Under the pieces are notes generated by a model. The model saw only the letters and a program-made list of their open reading frames with translations. It did no database searches and was not told where the DNA came from. A DNA stretch of 64,000 bases from positions 20,347-84,346 of the forward strand of contig NZ_JARGER010000008.1 in assembly GCF_029210375.1 (NCBI RefSeq), read 5' to 3'. This document shows positions 1 through 9,429 of this stretch, in pieces. The translations under genes were made by a program, and so were the position numbers. The DNA is from Nocardioides sp. YIM 152315 (GTDB lineage: Bacteria; Actinomycetota; Actinomycetes; Propionibacteriales; Nocardioidaceae). The number at the start of each line of letters is the position of its first letter. The stretch's first letter is position 1.

Positions 1-1016
1 TGCGAGACCGAGAGCAGCAGGCCCTGCGAGAGCACCTGGTCCCAGCCGTAGACGTCGTCCATCGACCGGACCTTGCCCGAGGGCACGCCGGCCTCGGCCA
101 GCAGCCCCAGCCAGTGCTCCGCCGGCGAGGAGGCGAAGAGCGACTCGATCCGCGACACCAGGGCGTCGCGGTGGGCGACGCGCTCGGCGTTCGTCGCGAA
201 GCCCTCCTCGGCGGGGTCCCACCCGAGGGCGCCGCACAGCGCGCGCCACAGGCCCTCCGACCCGCAGGCGATCTGCACGGGCGCGGTCTGCGTCGCGAAC
301 ATGCCGTACGGCGCGATCGACGGGTGGTGGTCGCCCGCGAGACCGGGCACCTCCCCGGCGACGGTCCACCGCGTGCCCTGGAAGGCGTGGACGCCGATCA
401 TGCCGGCCAGCAGGGACGTCCGGACGACGCGGCCGCGGCCGGTGCGGGAGCGCTCGTGCAGGGCGGCGAGCACGCCGAAGGCGCCGTTCATCCCGGCGAT
501 CAGGTCGGCGATCGGCACGCCGACCTTGGTCGGCTGCTCGGTGCCGGTGATCGACATCAGCCCGCCCTCGCCCTGCGCGATCTGGTCGTAGCCCGCCCGC
601 TTGGCCTCCGGGCCGTCGTGTCCGAACCCGGTGATCGACAGCACGACCAGCCCCGGATTGAGCTCGTGCAGCCGCGAGACCGGGAAGCCGAGCCGGTCGA
701 GCACCCCGACCCGGAAGTTCTCCATCAGCACGTCGGCCCGCTCGACGAGCCGCGCGAGCACGTCGCGGTCCTCCTCCGACTTCAGGTCGAGGACGAGCGA
801 CTCCTTGTTGCGGTTGGCCGACATGAAGTACGTCGACTCGCGCTCGTGGCCCTCGCCGACGAACGGCGGGCCCCAGCCGCGGGTGTCGTCGCCGCTGGGC
901 GACTCGATCTTGATGACCCGGGCGCCCATGTCGCCGAGCATCATGCCGGCGTGCGGTCCGGCGAGCGCGCGGGTCAGGTCGAGGACGACGAGGTCGGAGA
1001 GAGGTCCTTCATCCAT
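1..1016 (-). CDS. CaiB/BaiF family CoA-transferase, 3' end missing
   Basis: Family III CoA-transferase, which moves CoA between acyl-CoA donors and carboxylic acids; the alpha-methylacyl-CoA racemases share this fold. Reading on the minus strand from the ATG at 1016, the N-terminus contains DLTRALAGPHAGMMLGDMGA, followed by VIKIESPSGDDTRGWGPPF and, further on, NRNKESLVLDLKSEEDR, the usual N-terminal pattern of this family with a nucleotide-fold start and the NRNK block. The conserved GYDQIAQGEGG and the following GTEQPTKVGVPIADL stretch are also present. About 338 codons are visible and the frame is still open at base 1, so the C-terminus lies outside the window. It is 62 bp downstream of the DJ-1-like gene in the same direction. 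The substrate cannot be told. Confidence 0.9.
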   Translation of the reverse strand, partial: MDEGPLSDLVVLDLTRALAGPHAGMMLGDMGARVIKIESPSGDDTRGWGPPFVGEGHERESTYFMSANRNKESLVLDLKSEEDRDVLARLVERADVLMENFRVGVLDRLGFPVSRLHELNPGLVVLSITGFGHDGPEAKRAGYDQIAQGEGGLMSITGTEQPTKVGVPIADLIAGMNGAFGVLAALHERSRTGRGRVVRTSLLAGMIGVHAFQGTRWTVAGEVPGLAGDHHPSIAPYGMFATQTAPVQIACGSEGLWRALCGALGWDPAEEGFATNAERVAHRDALVSRIESLFASSPAEHWLGLLAEAGVPSGKVRSMDDVYGWDQVLSQGLLLSVS

Positions 1017-1078
1017 GACCGGCACGCTACCCAGCCCGACGGCTCCGTCCTACGGCGAGAGGTGACAACCGGAGGCGG

Positions 1079-1669
1079 TCAGGACTGCCACATCCACTCC
1101 ATCTCGGCGACGGTCCGGTCCCGCGTCTCCTGCCCGGCGAGCAGCTGGACGACGTGCAGCGCGAGGTCGACACCGGCCGAGACGCCACCCGAGGTGAGGA
1201 TGTTGTCGCTGCTGCGCACGAAGCGCTGGCCGCGGATCACCTTGGTGCTCGGCGAGATCGCCGCGAGCTCGTCGTACGCGTCGTGGTGCGTGGTCGCCGA
1301 CCGTCGCGCGAGGAGCCCCGCGGCCCCGAGCACGAGCGCGCCGGTGCACACCGACATCAGGAGCTCGACCTCGGCCGCGCGGTCGCGCACCCACGCCAGC
1401 ACCTCGTCGTCCTTCGTCAGCGCCCGCGACCCGGCGCCGCCCGGCACCACGACGAGGTCTGGGATCGGCGCGTCGGAGAGCGAGTACGTCGGCAGCACGG
1501 TGAACCCGCCGCGACCGGTCACCGGCCCGTCGCCGACGCCCACCGAGAACACCGAGAACGGGTTGCCCTCGCCGAGCTCGCCCGCCACGTTGAAGACCTC
1601 GTAGGGGCCGGCGAAGTCGAGCACCTCCATGTCGTCGAAGGCGAGGATGGCGACGGTCCGATGGCTCAC
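1079..1669 (-). CDS. DJ-1/PfpI family protein
   Basis: A 196-residue single-domain glutamine-amidotransferase-like protein of the DJ-1/PfpI superfamily. The chain starts VAILAFDDMEVLDFAGPYEV, the standard first strand and helix of AraC-linked and stand-alone DJ-1 proteins. The nucleophile elbow is MSVCTGALVLGAAGLL, with the Cys in the usual place, and a His-Asp pair follows in ATTHHDAYDEL. A GTG start at 1669 (VSHRTV) was chosen because the longer open frame to 2020 overlaps the divergent helicase gene and has no homologous look. Members include isonitrile hydratases, proteases, glyoxalases and regulators, and the sequence does not decide between them. It is transcribed away from adnA with only 46 bp between the two starts. 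Confidence 0.85.
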   Translation of the reverse strand: MSHRTVAILAFDDMEVLDFAGPYEVFNVAGELGEGNPFSVFSVGVGDGPVTGRGGFTVLPTYSLSDAPIPDLVVVPGGAGSRALTKDDEVLAWVRDRAAEVELLMSVCTGALVLGAAGLLARRSATTHHDAYDELAAISPSTKVIRGQRFVRSSDNILTSGGVSAGVDLALHVVQLLAGQETRDRTVAEMEWMWQS

Positions 1670-1715
1670 GGCCCCATTGTCGGGCGTTGTCGGCGCGGTC
1701 TGGTCGAATGGCCAC

Positions 1716-4700
1716 ATGGCGACCGCGACACCGGAGACGACGTACCACCTCGTGCGTCCCGACGCCGCCGTCACGGTCCCGACACTCGACGAGCACCAGC
1801 AGCGGGTCGTCGACCACGCCGGCGGGCCGCTGCTCGTCCTGGCCGGGCCGGGCACCGGCAAGACGACGACGCTGGTCGAGACGATCGTCGACCGGATCGA
1901 CCGCGGCGGCGCGCGGCCCGACGAGGTCCTGGCGCTGACCTTCTCCCGCAAGGCCGCCGAGCAGCTCCGCGACCGCGTGACGGCCCGGCTCGGGCGCACG
2001 ATGTCGACGACGTTGAGCACGACGTTCCACTCCTTCGCCTACGCCCTGATCCGGCGCTACTCGCCGGCCGAGCTCTACGAGGCGCCGCTGCGCCTGCTCT
2101 CGGCGCCCGAGCAGGACGTCGTGCTGCGCGAGCTGCTCACCGACCACGCCGAGTCCGTCACCTGGCCCGACTCGCTGCGCAGCGCGCTCGGCACCCGCGG
2201 CTTCGCGCGCGAGGTCCACGCCGTGCTCTCCCGCGCCCGCGAGAAGGGCCTGGACGGCGAGCGGCTCCGCGCGCTCGGGGAGGCCGAGGCGCTGCCGGAG
2301 TACGTCGCGGCCGGTCTCTTCCTCGACCAGTACCTCACCAACCTCGACTCCCAGGGCGCAACCGACTACGCCGACCTCATCCGCCGCGCGACGATCGAGG
2401 CCGAGGCCCATCGCGACGAGCTGCGGGCCCAGCTGCGGCACGTGTTCGTCGACGAGTACCAGGACACCGACCCCGGTCAGGTCGCACTCCTGCGCGCCCT
2501 CGCCGGCGACGGCCGCGACCTGACGGTCGTGGGCGACCCGCACCAGTCGATCTACGGCTTCCGCGGGGCCGAGGTGCGCGGCATCCTCGACTACCCGACC
2601 GAGTTCCCCCGGGCCGACGGGTCGCCGGCCGACGTGGTGGCGCTGCGCACCACGCGCCGCTTCGGCCCCCGCGTCCTGGTCGCCTCCCAGCGGGTCGCGG
2701 GACGGCTCGCGCTGCCGGGCAGCATCCCCGAGGAGGCCCGCACGGCGTTCCTCGCCCCGGAGGCGACGTCCGGGCTCGGCGACGGCCGGGTCGTGGCGCG
2801 CACCTTCGACACCGAGCGCGCGGAGGCCGAGCACCTCGCCGACCTGCTGCGCCGTGCCCACCTCGAGGACGGCGTCCCCTGGCACGAGATGGCGGTGCTG
2901 GTCCGGTCCGGACGCAGCTCGATCCCGCCGCTGCGTCGTGCCCTCGGCGCGGCCGGCGTCCCGGTCGAGGTGGCCAGCGACGAGGTGCCGCTGGTGCGCG
3001 ATCCCGCCGTGCTGCCGCTGCTCGACGCGCTGCGCGCCGTCGTCAACCTCGACAACGATGACGTGGAGCAGGTCGACTACCTTGACCCGGCGCGTGTCGA
3101 GGCCCTGCTGCTCGGTCCGCTCGGCGGGCTCGACGCCGGCGACGTACGCCGCCTGGCCCGGCTGCTGCGCGCCCGCGAGAAGGAGCAGAGCAAGGCCCAG
3201 GACCGGCCGCCGCGGCCGTCGCGCGACCTGGTCCGGCTGGCCGTGGTCGAGCGCGGGTTCCTCGACGGCCTCGACGGACCCGAGGCCGGTCGCGCCCGCG
3301 CCCTGACCCAGCTGCTGCTCGACGCCCGCGAGCAGATGGTCTCCGGTGCGTCGGCCGAGGAGCTGCTCTGGACGCTCTGGTCGCGCACCGGCTGGCCCGC
3401 CCGGCTGCGGCGGTCGGTCGACCTCGGCGGCGGCACGGCGCGCCGGGCTCACCGCGACCTCGACTCGGTGTGCGCCCTCTTCGACGTCGCCGCCCGCTCG
3501 GAGGAGCAGCGCGACCACGTCGGTGTCCGGCCGTTCCTGGCCGGCCTCGTCCAACAGCAGATCCCCGCTGACACGCTGGCCGAGCGCGGCGCCCGCGGCT
3601 CCGCCGTGCGCCTGCTCACCGCCCACCGCGCCAAGGGGCTCGAGTGGCGCCTGGTCGTCGTCGCCCACGTGCAGCAGGACGGCTGGCCCGACCTGCGCCG
3701 CCGCTCGACGCTGCTCCAGGCCGACCGCATCGGCTCCGACGGCGTCGTGCCACCGGTCTCCGCGCGTGAGCTGCTCATGGAGGAGCGCCGCCTGTTCTAC
3801 GTCGCGTGCACCCGCGCGCGGCAGCGGCTGGTCGTCACGGCGGTCGCATCGGCGGAGGACGACGGCGAGCAGCCGTCCCGCTTCCTGGAGGAGCTCGGCG
3901 TCGGGATCGAGCGCGTGGTCGGCCGGCCGGGGCGCCCGCTGTCGAGGACCGGGCTGGTCAGCGAGCTGCGACGTACCGTCGCCGACCCGGCCACCAGCGA
4001 GCCGCTCCGCGAGGCCGCCGCCCGGCGCCTGGCCCGGCTCGCCGGGGCGAGCATCGGCGGCCGACCGCTCGTGCCCAGCGCCGACCCGTCCACGTGGTGG
4101 GGCACCCGCGCCGCCACCCGCTCCGTGCAGCCGGTCCGTGACCCCGACCAGCCGGTGCCGGTGTCGGCCAGCGTGCTCGAGTCGATGATGGTCTGCCCCA
4201 CGCAGTGGTTCCTCGCCCGCGAGGCCGGCGGCATCGCCCGCGCCCACCAGTCCGCCAACCTCGGCGAGCTGCTCCACGCGCTCGCCCAGCGCGTGGCCAC
4301 CGGCGAGGTGGAGCCCGCGATCGACGTCCTCATGGAGCACGTCGACGCCGTGTGGGACCGGCTCGACTTCCGCACGCCGTGGTCGAAGGCGCGCGAGCAC
4401 GAGCGCGTCCGCGCCGCCCTCGGCCGCTTCCTGCACTGGCACGTCACCAACCCGCGGCGGCTCGTCGGCACCGAGGCCCAGTTCTCGACCGTCGTCCGGC
4501 TCGACGACGGGGAGCAGATCAAGCTGACCGGGTACGCCGACCGCCTCGAGCTCGACGCGGACGGCGACGTGGTCGTCGTCGACCTCAAGACCGGCCGCAC
4601 CAAGCCCAGCAACAAGGCCGTCGAGAGCCACCTCCAGCTCGGCCTCTACCAGCTCGCAGTCGACCACGGAGCCGTCGCCGAGCTCGCCCCCGACGCCCAT

Positions 4701-4943
4701 GCGGGCGGTGCGGAGCTCATCCAGCTCGGGCTCACCGACGGCGGCGAGACCGCGGTCGTGCAGTCACAGGACGTGCAGCCCGACGACGGCCCCGGTCGCG
4801 CTGCGCTGCGCGACCAGCTGCGCGCCACCGCGGGCATGCTGCGTACGGAGTCCTTCCCGGCCGTCGCCGGGCAGCACTGCCGCGACTGCGGGTTCGTGCC
4901 GATCTGCCCGATCAAGAGCGCGGGATCGGTGACCAACCAATGA
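1716..4943 (+). CDS. adnA: AdnA-like subunit of the AdnAB helicase-nuclease
   Basis: UvrD-type SF1A motor fused to a C-terminal RecB-family nuclease, 1075 residues. AdnAB is the actinobacterial double-strand-break end-resection machine that stands in for RecBCD/AddAB. Visible motifs are Walker A GPGTGKT (residues 44-50), Walker B DEYQDT (about 245), VGDPHQSIYGFRGAE (about 272) and TAHRAKGLEW (about 635). The nuclease core is GYADRLELDADG...VVDLKTGRT (about 940-960). A Cys in VCPTQWF (about 828) plus three in HCRDCGFVPIC (about 1054) fit an AddB/AdnA-style 4Fe-4S cluster. The ATG at 1716 follows TCGAAT by 6 nt, so the message may be leaderless. The start at 1629 is in frame but upstream of this and overlaps the divergent gene. 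The order adnA-adnB matches Rv3202c-Rv3201c. Confidence 0.9.
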   Translation: MATATPETTYHLVRPDAAVTVPTLDEHQQRVVDHAGGPLLVLAGPGTGKTTTLVETIVDRIDRGGARPDEVLALTFSRKAAEQLRDRVTARLGRTMSTTLSTTFHSFAYALIRRYSPAELYEAPLRLLSAPEQDVVLRELLTDHAESVTWPDSLRSALGTRGFAREVHAVLSRAREKGLDGERLRALGEAEALPEYVAAGLFLDQYLTNLDSQGATDYADLIRRATIEAEAHRDELRAQLRHVFVDEYQDTDPGQVALLRALAGDGRDLTVVGDPHQSIYGFRGAEVRGILDYPTEFPRADGSPADVVALRTTRRFGPRVLVASQRVAGRLALPGSIPEEARTAFLAPEATSGLGDGRVVARTFDTERAEAEHLADLLRRAHLEDGVPWHEMAVLVRSGRSSIPPLRRALGAAGVPVEVASDEVPLVRDPAVLPLLDALRAVVNLDNDDVEQVDYLDPARVEALLLGPLGGLDAGDVRRLARLLRAREKEQSKAQDRPPRPSRDLVRLAVVERGFLDGLDGPEAGRARALTQLLLDAREQMVSGASAEELLWTLWSRTGWPARLRRSVDLGGGTARRAHRDLDSVCALFDVAARSEEQRDHVGVRPFLAGLVQQQIPADTLAERGARGSAVRLLTAHRAKGLEWRLVVVAHVQQDGWPDLRRRSTLLQADRIGSDGVVPPVSARELLMEERRLFYVACTRARQRLVVTAVASAEDDGEQPSRFLEELGVGIERVVGRPGRPLSRTGLVSELRRTVADPATSEPLREAAARRLARLAGASIGGRPLVPSADPSTWWGTRAATRSVQPVRDPDQPVPVSASVLESMMVCPTQWFLAREAGGIARAHQSANLGELLHALAQRVATGEVEPAIDVLMEHVDAVWDRLDFRTPWSKAREHERVRAALGRFLHWHVTNPRRLVGTEAQFSTVVRLDDGEQIKLTGYADRLELDADGDVVVVDLKTGRTKPSNKAVESHLQLGLYQLAVDHGAVAELAPDAHAGGAELIQLGLTDGGETAVVQSQDVQPDDGPGRAALRDQLRATAGMLRTESFPAVAGQHCRDCGFVPICPIKSAGSVTNQ

Positions 4944-5010
4944 ACACCCCACCAAGTTGCACGCTCCACTCGCTGCGCTCCCTCCGCGCACAACTCGTCG
5001 GGGACCCCGC

Positions 5011-8000
5011 ATGACCCCACGACAGATCCGCACCCCCGAGGAGCTCGCGGCGGTGATGCGCACGCCGTACGCACCCAGCGCCCAGCAGTGGGCGGCGATC
5101 TCCGCGCCGCTCGCCCCGGCCGTCGTGATCGCCGGCGCGGGGTCGGGCAAGACCACGCTGATGGCCGCGCGCGTGGTCCACCTCGTCGTCACCGGCCAGG
5201 TGCGCCCCGACGAGGTGCTCGGCCTGACCTTCACCACCAAGGCGGCCAGCGAGCTGCGCGGCCGGATCCGGACGGCCCTCCAGGAGGCCGGCGCCCTCGA
5301 GGAGGCGGACGAGCAGGGAGACGTCCTCGAGCCCACGGTCGCGACGTACAACGCGTACGCTGCCGGCCTGCTCACCGACCACGGCCTGCGCATCGGCCAC
5401 GAGCCCGACACGCGGGTGATCACCGACGCGGCCCGCTACCAGCTGGGCGCGCGGGCGGTCGACCGGTTCACCGGCGACGTCCGCCACCTCACCGACCACC
5501 CGGCGACGGTCATCCAGAACCTCCTCGCCCTCGACAGCGCGATGAGCGAGCACCTCGTCACACCCGACCGGGTGCGCGACCTCGACGCCGAGGCGCGGGC
5601 CGGGTTCGAGCGCGCGCTGGCCGAGGAGCTCGCCGGCAAGGGTCGCGTCACCTACCGCGAGGCGGTGGAGAAGGCGATCTTCGCGATCGACCGGCGGGCC
5701 GAGCTGCTCGGGCTGGTCGAGTCCTACCGGCGGCTCAAGCACGACCTCGGGCTGATGGACTTCTCCGACCAGATCGAGCTGGGCGCGAGGCTGGCAGCCG
5801 AGCAGGCGGGCGTCGGCGAGCACGAGCGGGCGAGGTTCAAGGTGGTGCTGCTCGACGAGTACCAGGACACCTCGGTCGCGCAGGCCGTGATGCTGTCGCG
5901 GCTCTTCTCCGGCGGACACCCGGTCACGGCCGTGGGCGACCCCAACCAGGCCATCTACGGCTGGCGCGGGGCGTCGGTGTCCAACATCCTGAACTTCGCC
6001 GAGACGTTCCCGGCCGCCGACGGGGGCGCGGTGCCGACGTACCCCCTCACGGTCAACCGGCGCTCCGACGCCCGCATCCTCGACGTCGCCAACCGGCTGG
6101 CCGCGCCGCTCCACGAGAAGTTCACCCAGGTCGAGCCGCTGGTCGCCAAGCCCGAGGCCGGGCAGGGCGAGGTGACGACCCGGGTCTTCACGACGCATGC
6201 CGACGAGCTCGCCTGGCTCGTCGACGCGGTCGAGGCGGCGCACGACCCCGGCGGCGGCTGGGCGAAGATCGGTGTGCTGACCCGCGACAACGCGCACGCC
6301 GAGGACGTCTTCGACGCGCTCACCGGGGCCGGCATCCCCGTGGAGATCGTCGGCCTGTCCGGCCTGCTCCGGCTGCCCGAGGTCGCCGAGATCGTGGCGA
6401 CCCTGCACCTGCTCCACGACGTCACGGCCAACGCGTCGCTGCTCACCCTGCTCACCGGTCCGCGCTGGGCGATCGGCCCGCGCGACCTGCGGCTGCTCAG
6501 CCAGCGGGCCTTCGAGATCGCCGGTCGCCGGGGACGCGGGGCCACCCCCGAGTCGATCGGCGACCACCTGCTCGAGATCGCCGACGGCATCGACCCCGCC
6601 GAGATCGCGTCGCTCGACGACGCGCTCGGCGACCCGGGCGACCAGCCCTACTCCGCGGAGGCGCTGGAGCGGTTCGGGCTGCTGGCGACCGAGCTGCGGA
6701 TGCTGCGCGCCCACGTCGGTGAGCCGCTCCTCGACATCGTCCGGCGGATCATCGACACCAGTGGCACCGACGTCGAGCTCGCCTCGGCCGTCAGCCCGGC
6801 CGCGGCAGCCCGTCGCGACAACGTGGACCTGTTCGTGAAGGCCGTCGCCGACTTCCAGGCAGTCGACGGCGACGTGACGCTCCCGGCCCTGCTGGCCTAC
6901 CTCACCGCCGAGGACGACCAGGGCAACGGCCTCGACGTCGCCACCCCGACGGAGGCCGACTCGGTCAAGCTGCTCACCGTGCACCGGTCCAAGGGCCTCG
7001 AGTGGGACTCGGTGTTCCTCGTCGGCGTCTGCGAGACCCGCTTCCCGTCCAACCGCTCGCGCACCCTGTGGACGTCCTCGCCCGCGATCCTCCCGGCGCC
7101 GTTGCGCGGCGACGCCCACGACCTGCCGCAGCTCGCCGGCCACGACAAGGCCGCGCTCGACGCCTACCGTGCCGCGACCCGCGACCACGACGCCGAGGAG
7201 GAGCTGCGGCTCGGGTACGTCGCGTTCACGCGCGCGGCGCACCGGCTGGCCGTGACGTCGTACCTGTGGAGCCCGCGGGCGACACCGTTCGGGCCGTCGC
7301 CCTACCAGGCCGTGGTGCGCGACCGGCTCGACGCCTGGGGCGAGCCGACGGACGGCTGGCAGGACAAGCCCGTGAAGGGCGATCCCAACCCCTACGACGC
7401 GGTCGACCCCTCTCGGCCGTGGCCGCCCATCGGCACCGGCCAGGAGGCCGCACTGCGACTCGAGGCAGCTCGGCGGGTCCGGGAGATCGATCCCGTGGCG
7501 GCGGATGCCGGGCTCGACATGATCGAGGCCGCGCGTGTGGCCGAGTGGGACGAGGAGCTCGAGCGGCTCGTCGGCGAGGCCCGCGCCGAGCGCAGCAGCG
7601 ACATCGAGGTGACCCTGCCCAGCAGCCTCTCGGCGACCGCCCTCGGTCGGCTCCGCGACGATCCCGGGACGTTCGCGCGCGAGCTCGCCCGGCCGATGCC
7701 GCGGCCGCCGTCGTCGGCGGCCCGCTTCGGCACCCGCTTCCACGCGTGGGTGGAGGCGCGGTTCGGTCAGCAGGATCTCTTCGACTACGGCGACCTGCCC
7801 GGCCGCGCCGACGCCGGCATCGACGACGACACCGACCTCAAGGAGCTGATCGCGACCTTCGAGTCCGGCCCGTTCGCGACGCGCACGCCGTTCCAGGTGG
7901 AGGCGCCGTTCGCGCTGGTGCTCGCGGGTCAGGTGGTCCGCGGCCGCATCGACGCCGTCTACACCGAGACCGACGGTCGCTACCTGCTCGTCGACTGGAA

Positions 8001-8184
8001 GACCAACCGGTCCGCCACCGCCGACCCGCTCCAGCTCGGCATCTACCGGCTCGCGTGGGCCGAGCTCCACGGCGTGCCACTGGAGAGCGTCCGTGTCGCG
8101 TTCTACTACGTCCGCACGGGCGAGGTCGTCGAGCCCGAGGACCTGCCCGACCGTCAGGCGCTCGAGGCGCTGCTCTCCGTGTGA
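5011..8184 (+). CDS. adnB: AdnB-like subunit of the AdnAB helicase-nuclease
   Basis: Second UvrD-like motor with a C-terminal PD-(D/E)XK nuclease, 1057 residues, expected to pair with the upstream AdnA-like protein in ATP-driven processing of DNA ends. Walker A GAGSGKTT (about 42), DEYQDT (about 281), VGDPNQAIYGWRGA (about 309) and TVHRSKGLEWDSVF (about 656) are all intact. The nuclease shows GTRFHAWVEARFG (about 907), GRIDAVY and VDWKTN (about 994) with QLGIYRLAW. The Fe-S cysteines of the first subunit are absent. The ATG at 5011 begins MTPRQIRTPEEL. An upstream in-frame TTG at 4957 lies in a GC-rich palindromic spacer and is less likely. The 67-bp gap after adnA suggests one transcript. 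Confidence 0.9.
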   Translation: MTPRQIRTPEELAAVMRTPYAPSAQQWAAISAPLAPAVVIAGAGSGKTTLMAARVVHLVVTGQVRPDEVLGLTFTTKAASELRGRIRTALQEAGALEEADEQGDVLEPTVATYNAYAAGLLTDHGLRIGHEPDTRVITDAARYQLGARAVDRFTGDVRHLTDHPATVIQNLLALDSAMSEHLVTPDRVRDLDAEARAGFERALAEELAGKGRVTYREAVEKAIFAIDRRAELLGLVESYRRLKHDLGLMDFSDQIELGARLAAEQAGVGEHERARFKVVLLDEYQDTSVAQAVMLSRLFSGGHPVTAVGDPNQAIYGWRGASVSNILNFAETFPAADGGAVPTYPLTVNRRSDARILDVANRLAAPLHEKFTQVEPLVAKPEAGQGEVTTRVFTTHADELAWLVDAVEAAHDPGGGWAKIGVLTRDNAHAEDVFDALTGAGIPVEIVGLSGLLRLPEVAEIVATLHLLHDVTANASLLTLLTGPRWAIGPRDLRLLSQRAFEIAGRRGRGATPESIGDHLLEIADGIDPAEIASLDDALGDPGDQPYSAEALERFGLLATELRMLRAHVGEPLLDIVRRIIDTSGTDVELASAVSPAAAARRDNVDLFVKAVADFQAVDGDVTLPALLAYLTAEDDQGNGLDVATPTEADSVKLLTVHRSKGLEWDSVFLVGVCETRFPSNRSRTLWTSSPAILPAPLRGDAHDLPQLAGHDKAALDAYRAATRDHDAEEELRLGYVAFTRAAHRLAVTSYLWSPRATPFGPSPYQAVVRDRLDAWGEPTDGWQDKPVKGDPNPYDAVDPSRPWPPIGTGQEAALRLEAARRVREIDPVAADAGLDMIEAARVAEWDEELERLVGEARAERSSDIEVTLPSSLSATALGRLRDDPGTFARELARPMPRPPSSAARFGTRFHAWVEARFGQQDLFDYGDLPGRADAGIDDDTDLKELIATFESGPFATRTPFQVEAPFALVLAGQVVRGRIDAVYTETDGRYLLVDWKTNRSATADPLQLGIYRLAWAELHGVPLESVRVAFYYVRTGEVVEPEDLPDRQALEALLSV

Positions 8185-9218
8185 GCCAGCCACGCGGCCA
8201 CGCCGCGAGCGGCGGACCGCCCGGCGCGGTTGGCGCCGATCGTGCTCGCGGACGGGCCGTAGCCGACCAGCTGCACGCGCCGGTCCGCGAGGGCGGTCGT
8301 GCCGGCGCGGTCGAGCTGGATGCCGCCGTGCTCGGAGCGCAGGCGCAGCGGCGCGAGGTGGGCGATGGCGGGCCGGAAGCCGGTCGCCCAGAGGATGACG
8401 TCGGCGGGCCACGGGGTCCCGTCGGGCATGCGGACGCCGTCGGGCTCGATGCGCGTGAACATCGGCTGCCGGTCGTACGCCCCCAGGCGCGCGGCCGCCT
8501 GCTCCTGCTCGCGCAGCGCCAGCCCGGTCACGCTGACCACGCTCATCGGCGGCAGGCCGCGGCGGACCCTGTCCTCGACCAGCGCCACCGCCTCGCGGCC
8601 GCGCTCGGGTGTGAAGTCGTCGGTGCGCCAGACCGGCTCGCGGCGGGTCACCCAGAGGGTGTCGGCGGCCACCGGCGCGATCTCGCCGAGTAGCTGCACG
8701 GCCGAGGCGCCACCTCCGACCACGACGACCCGGCGCCCGGCGAAGTGGTCGGGCCCGGGATAGCGGTGCGTGTGGAGCTGCTCGCCGCGGAAGGCGTCGA
8801 TGCCCGGGTACCACGGCAGGTGCGGCTGCGACCAGGTGCCGGTCGCGTTGACGATGGTGTGCGACGTCCAGCTGCGGTCGCCGGCGTGGACGGCCAGCAG
8901 TCCACCGACGGACTCCACGCGGTCGACGCGGACCGGTCGGAGCACGGTCAGGCCGTGGGCGCGCTCGTAGTCGCCGAAGTAGGCGGGCACCACGACGTTC
9001 GCGCGACCCACCTCGTCCGCCGGGGGTGCCGAGTCGGGCAGCGCCGCGATGCCGTGCACGTCGTGCATCGTCAACGAGTCCCACCGGTGCTGCCACGCGC
9101 CGCCGGGCGCGGCGTTCGCGTCGAGGACCACGTGGGAGATGCCCCGCCGCTGCAGGTGGTGCGCCGCCGACAGCCCGGCCTGTCCGGCACCGATCACCAC
9201 CGAGTCGAGGATCTCCAC
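8154..9218 (-). CDS. FAD-dependent monooxygenase/oxidoreductase (FMO-like)
   Basis: A 354-residue class B flavoprotein monooxygenase-like enzyme. It has an N-terminal FAD-binding Rossmann motif, SVVIGAGQAGLSAAHHL, and a second dinucleotide site, RVVVVGGGASAVQLLGEI, for NAD(P)H. The ATGF motif near the C-terminus (WATGFRPAIAHL) is typical of FMO and putative flavoprotein K+-transport-like oxidoreductases. The substrate is unknown. The GTG at 9218 gives the protein VEILDSVVIGAG; the longer frame to 9365 reads through REP-like repeats (9270-9429) and is rejected as coding. The 3' end overlaps the convergent adnB by 31 bp. Confidence 0.75.
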   Translation of the reverse strand: MEILDSVVIGAGQAGLSAAHHLQRRGISHVVLDANAAPGGAWQHRWDSLTMHDVHGIAALPDSAPPADEVGRANVVVPAYFGDYERAHGLTVLRPVRVDRVESVGGLLAVHAGDRSWTSHTIVNATGTWSQPHLPWYPGIDAFRGEQLHTHRYPGPDHFAGRRVVVVGGGASAVQLLGEIAPVAADTLWVTRREPVWRTDDFTPERGREAVALVEDRVRRGLPPMSVVSVTGLALREQEQAAARLGAYDRQPMFTRIEPDGVRMPDGTPWPADVILWATGFRPAIAHLAPLRLRSEHGGIQLDRAGTTALADRRVQLVGYGPSASTIGANRAGRSAARGVAAWLAHTESSASSA

Positions 9219-9269
9219 CTCCGGGCAACACCGCGCGGGCGCGGGATAGTCCGAGGCCGCCGGCGTTGC

Positions 9270-9429
9270 GGTGGTTGAGGAGCGACGAAGTCCCGTCTCG
9301 AACACGGCGGCTCGGTGGTTGAGGAGGGACGAAGTCCCGTCTCGAAACCACCCTTCGGCGATCACCGGGTTTCGAGACGCGTCGCTCGGTCCGTCGCTGC
9401 GCTCCGGTCCGAGCCGACGCTCCTCAACC
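9270..9429. repeat. REP-like palindromic intergenic repeats
   Basis: Two 33-bp direct copies beginning GGTGGTTGAGGAG (9270-9302 and 9314-9346) differ at one base. A third, inverted element (9368-9429) starts GGTTTCGAGACG and ends CGCTCCTCAACC, which are the complements of GTCTCGAAACC and GGTTGAGGAGCG in the direct copies. The block sits between two minus-strand genes and overlaps the last bases of the Cache-protein gene. It resembles dispersed REP/BIME elements and has no coding look. Confidence 0.7.

Noticed and set aside
1050..4700. A 1216-codon open frame on the minus strand
   Set aside because: It is antisense to adnA, with Arg/Ala/Gly/Asp-rich low-complexity translation; high-GC codon structure leaves such frames open. 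Similar long shadows at 4,912-9,351, 18,564-21,104, 27,402-29,909 and 31,624-34,464 were also dropped.
4950..5010. N-terminal extension of AdnB from the TTG at 4,957
   Set aside because: The stretch is a GC-rich imperfect inverted repeat (GTTGCACGC... GCGCACAAC) typical of intergenic palindromes, and the family start aligns with the ATG at 5,011.
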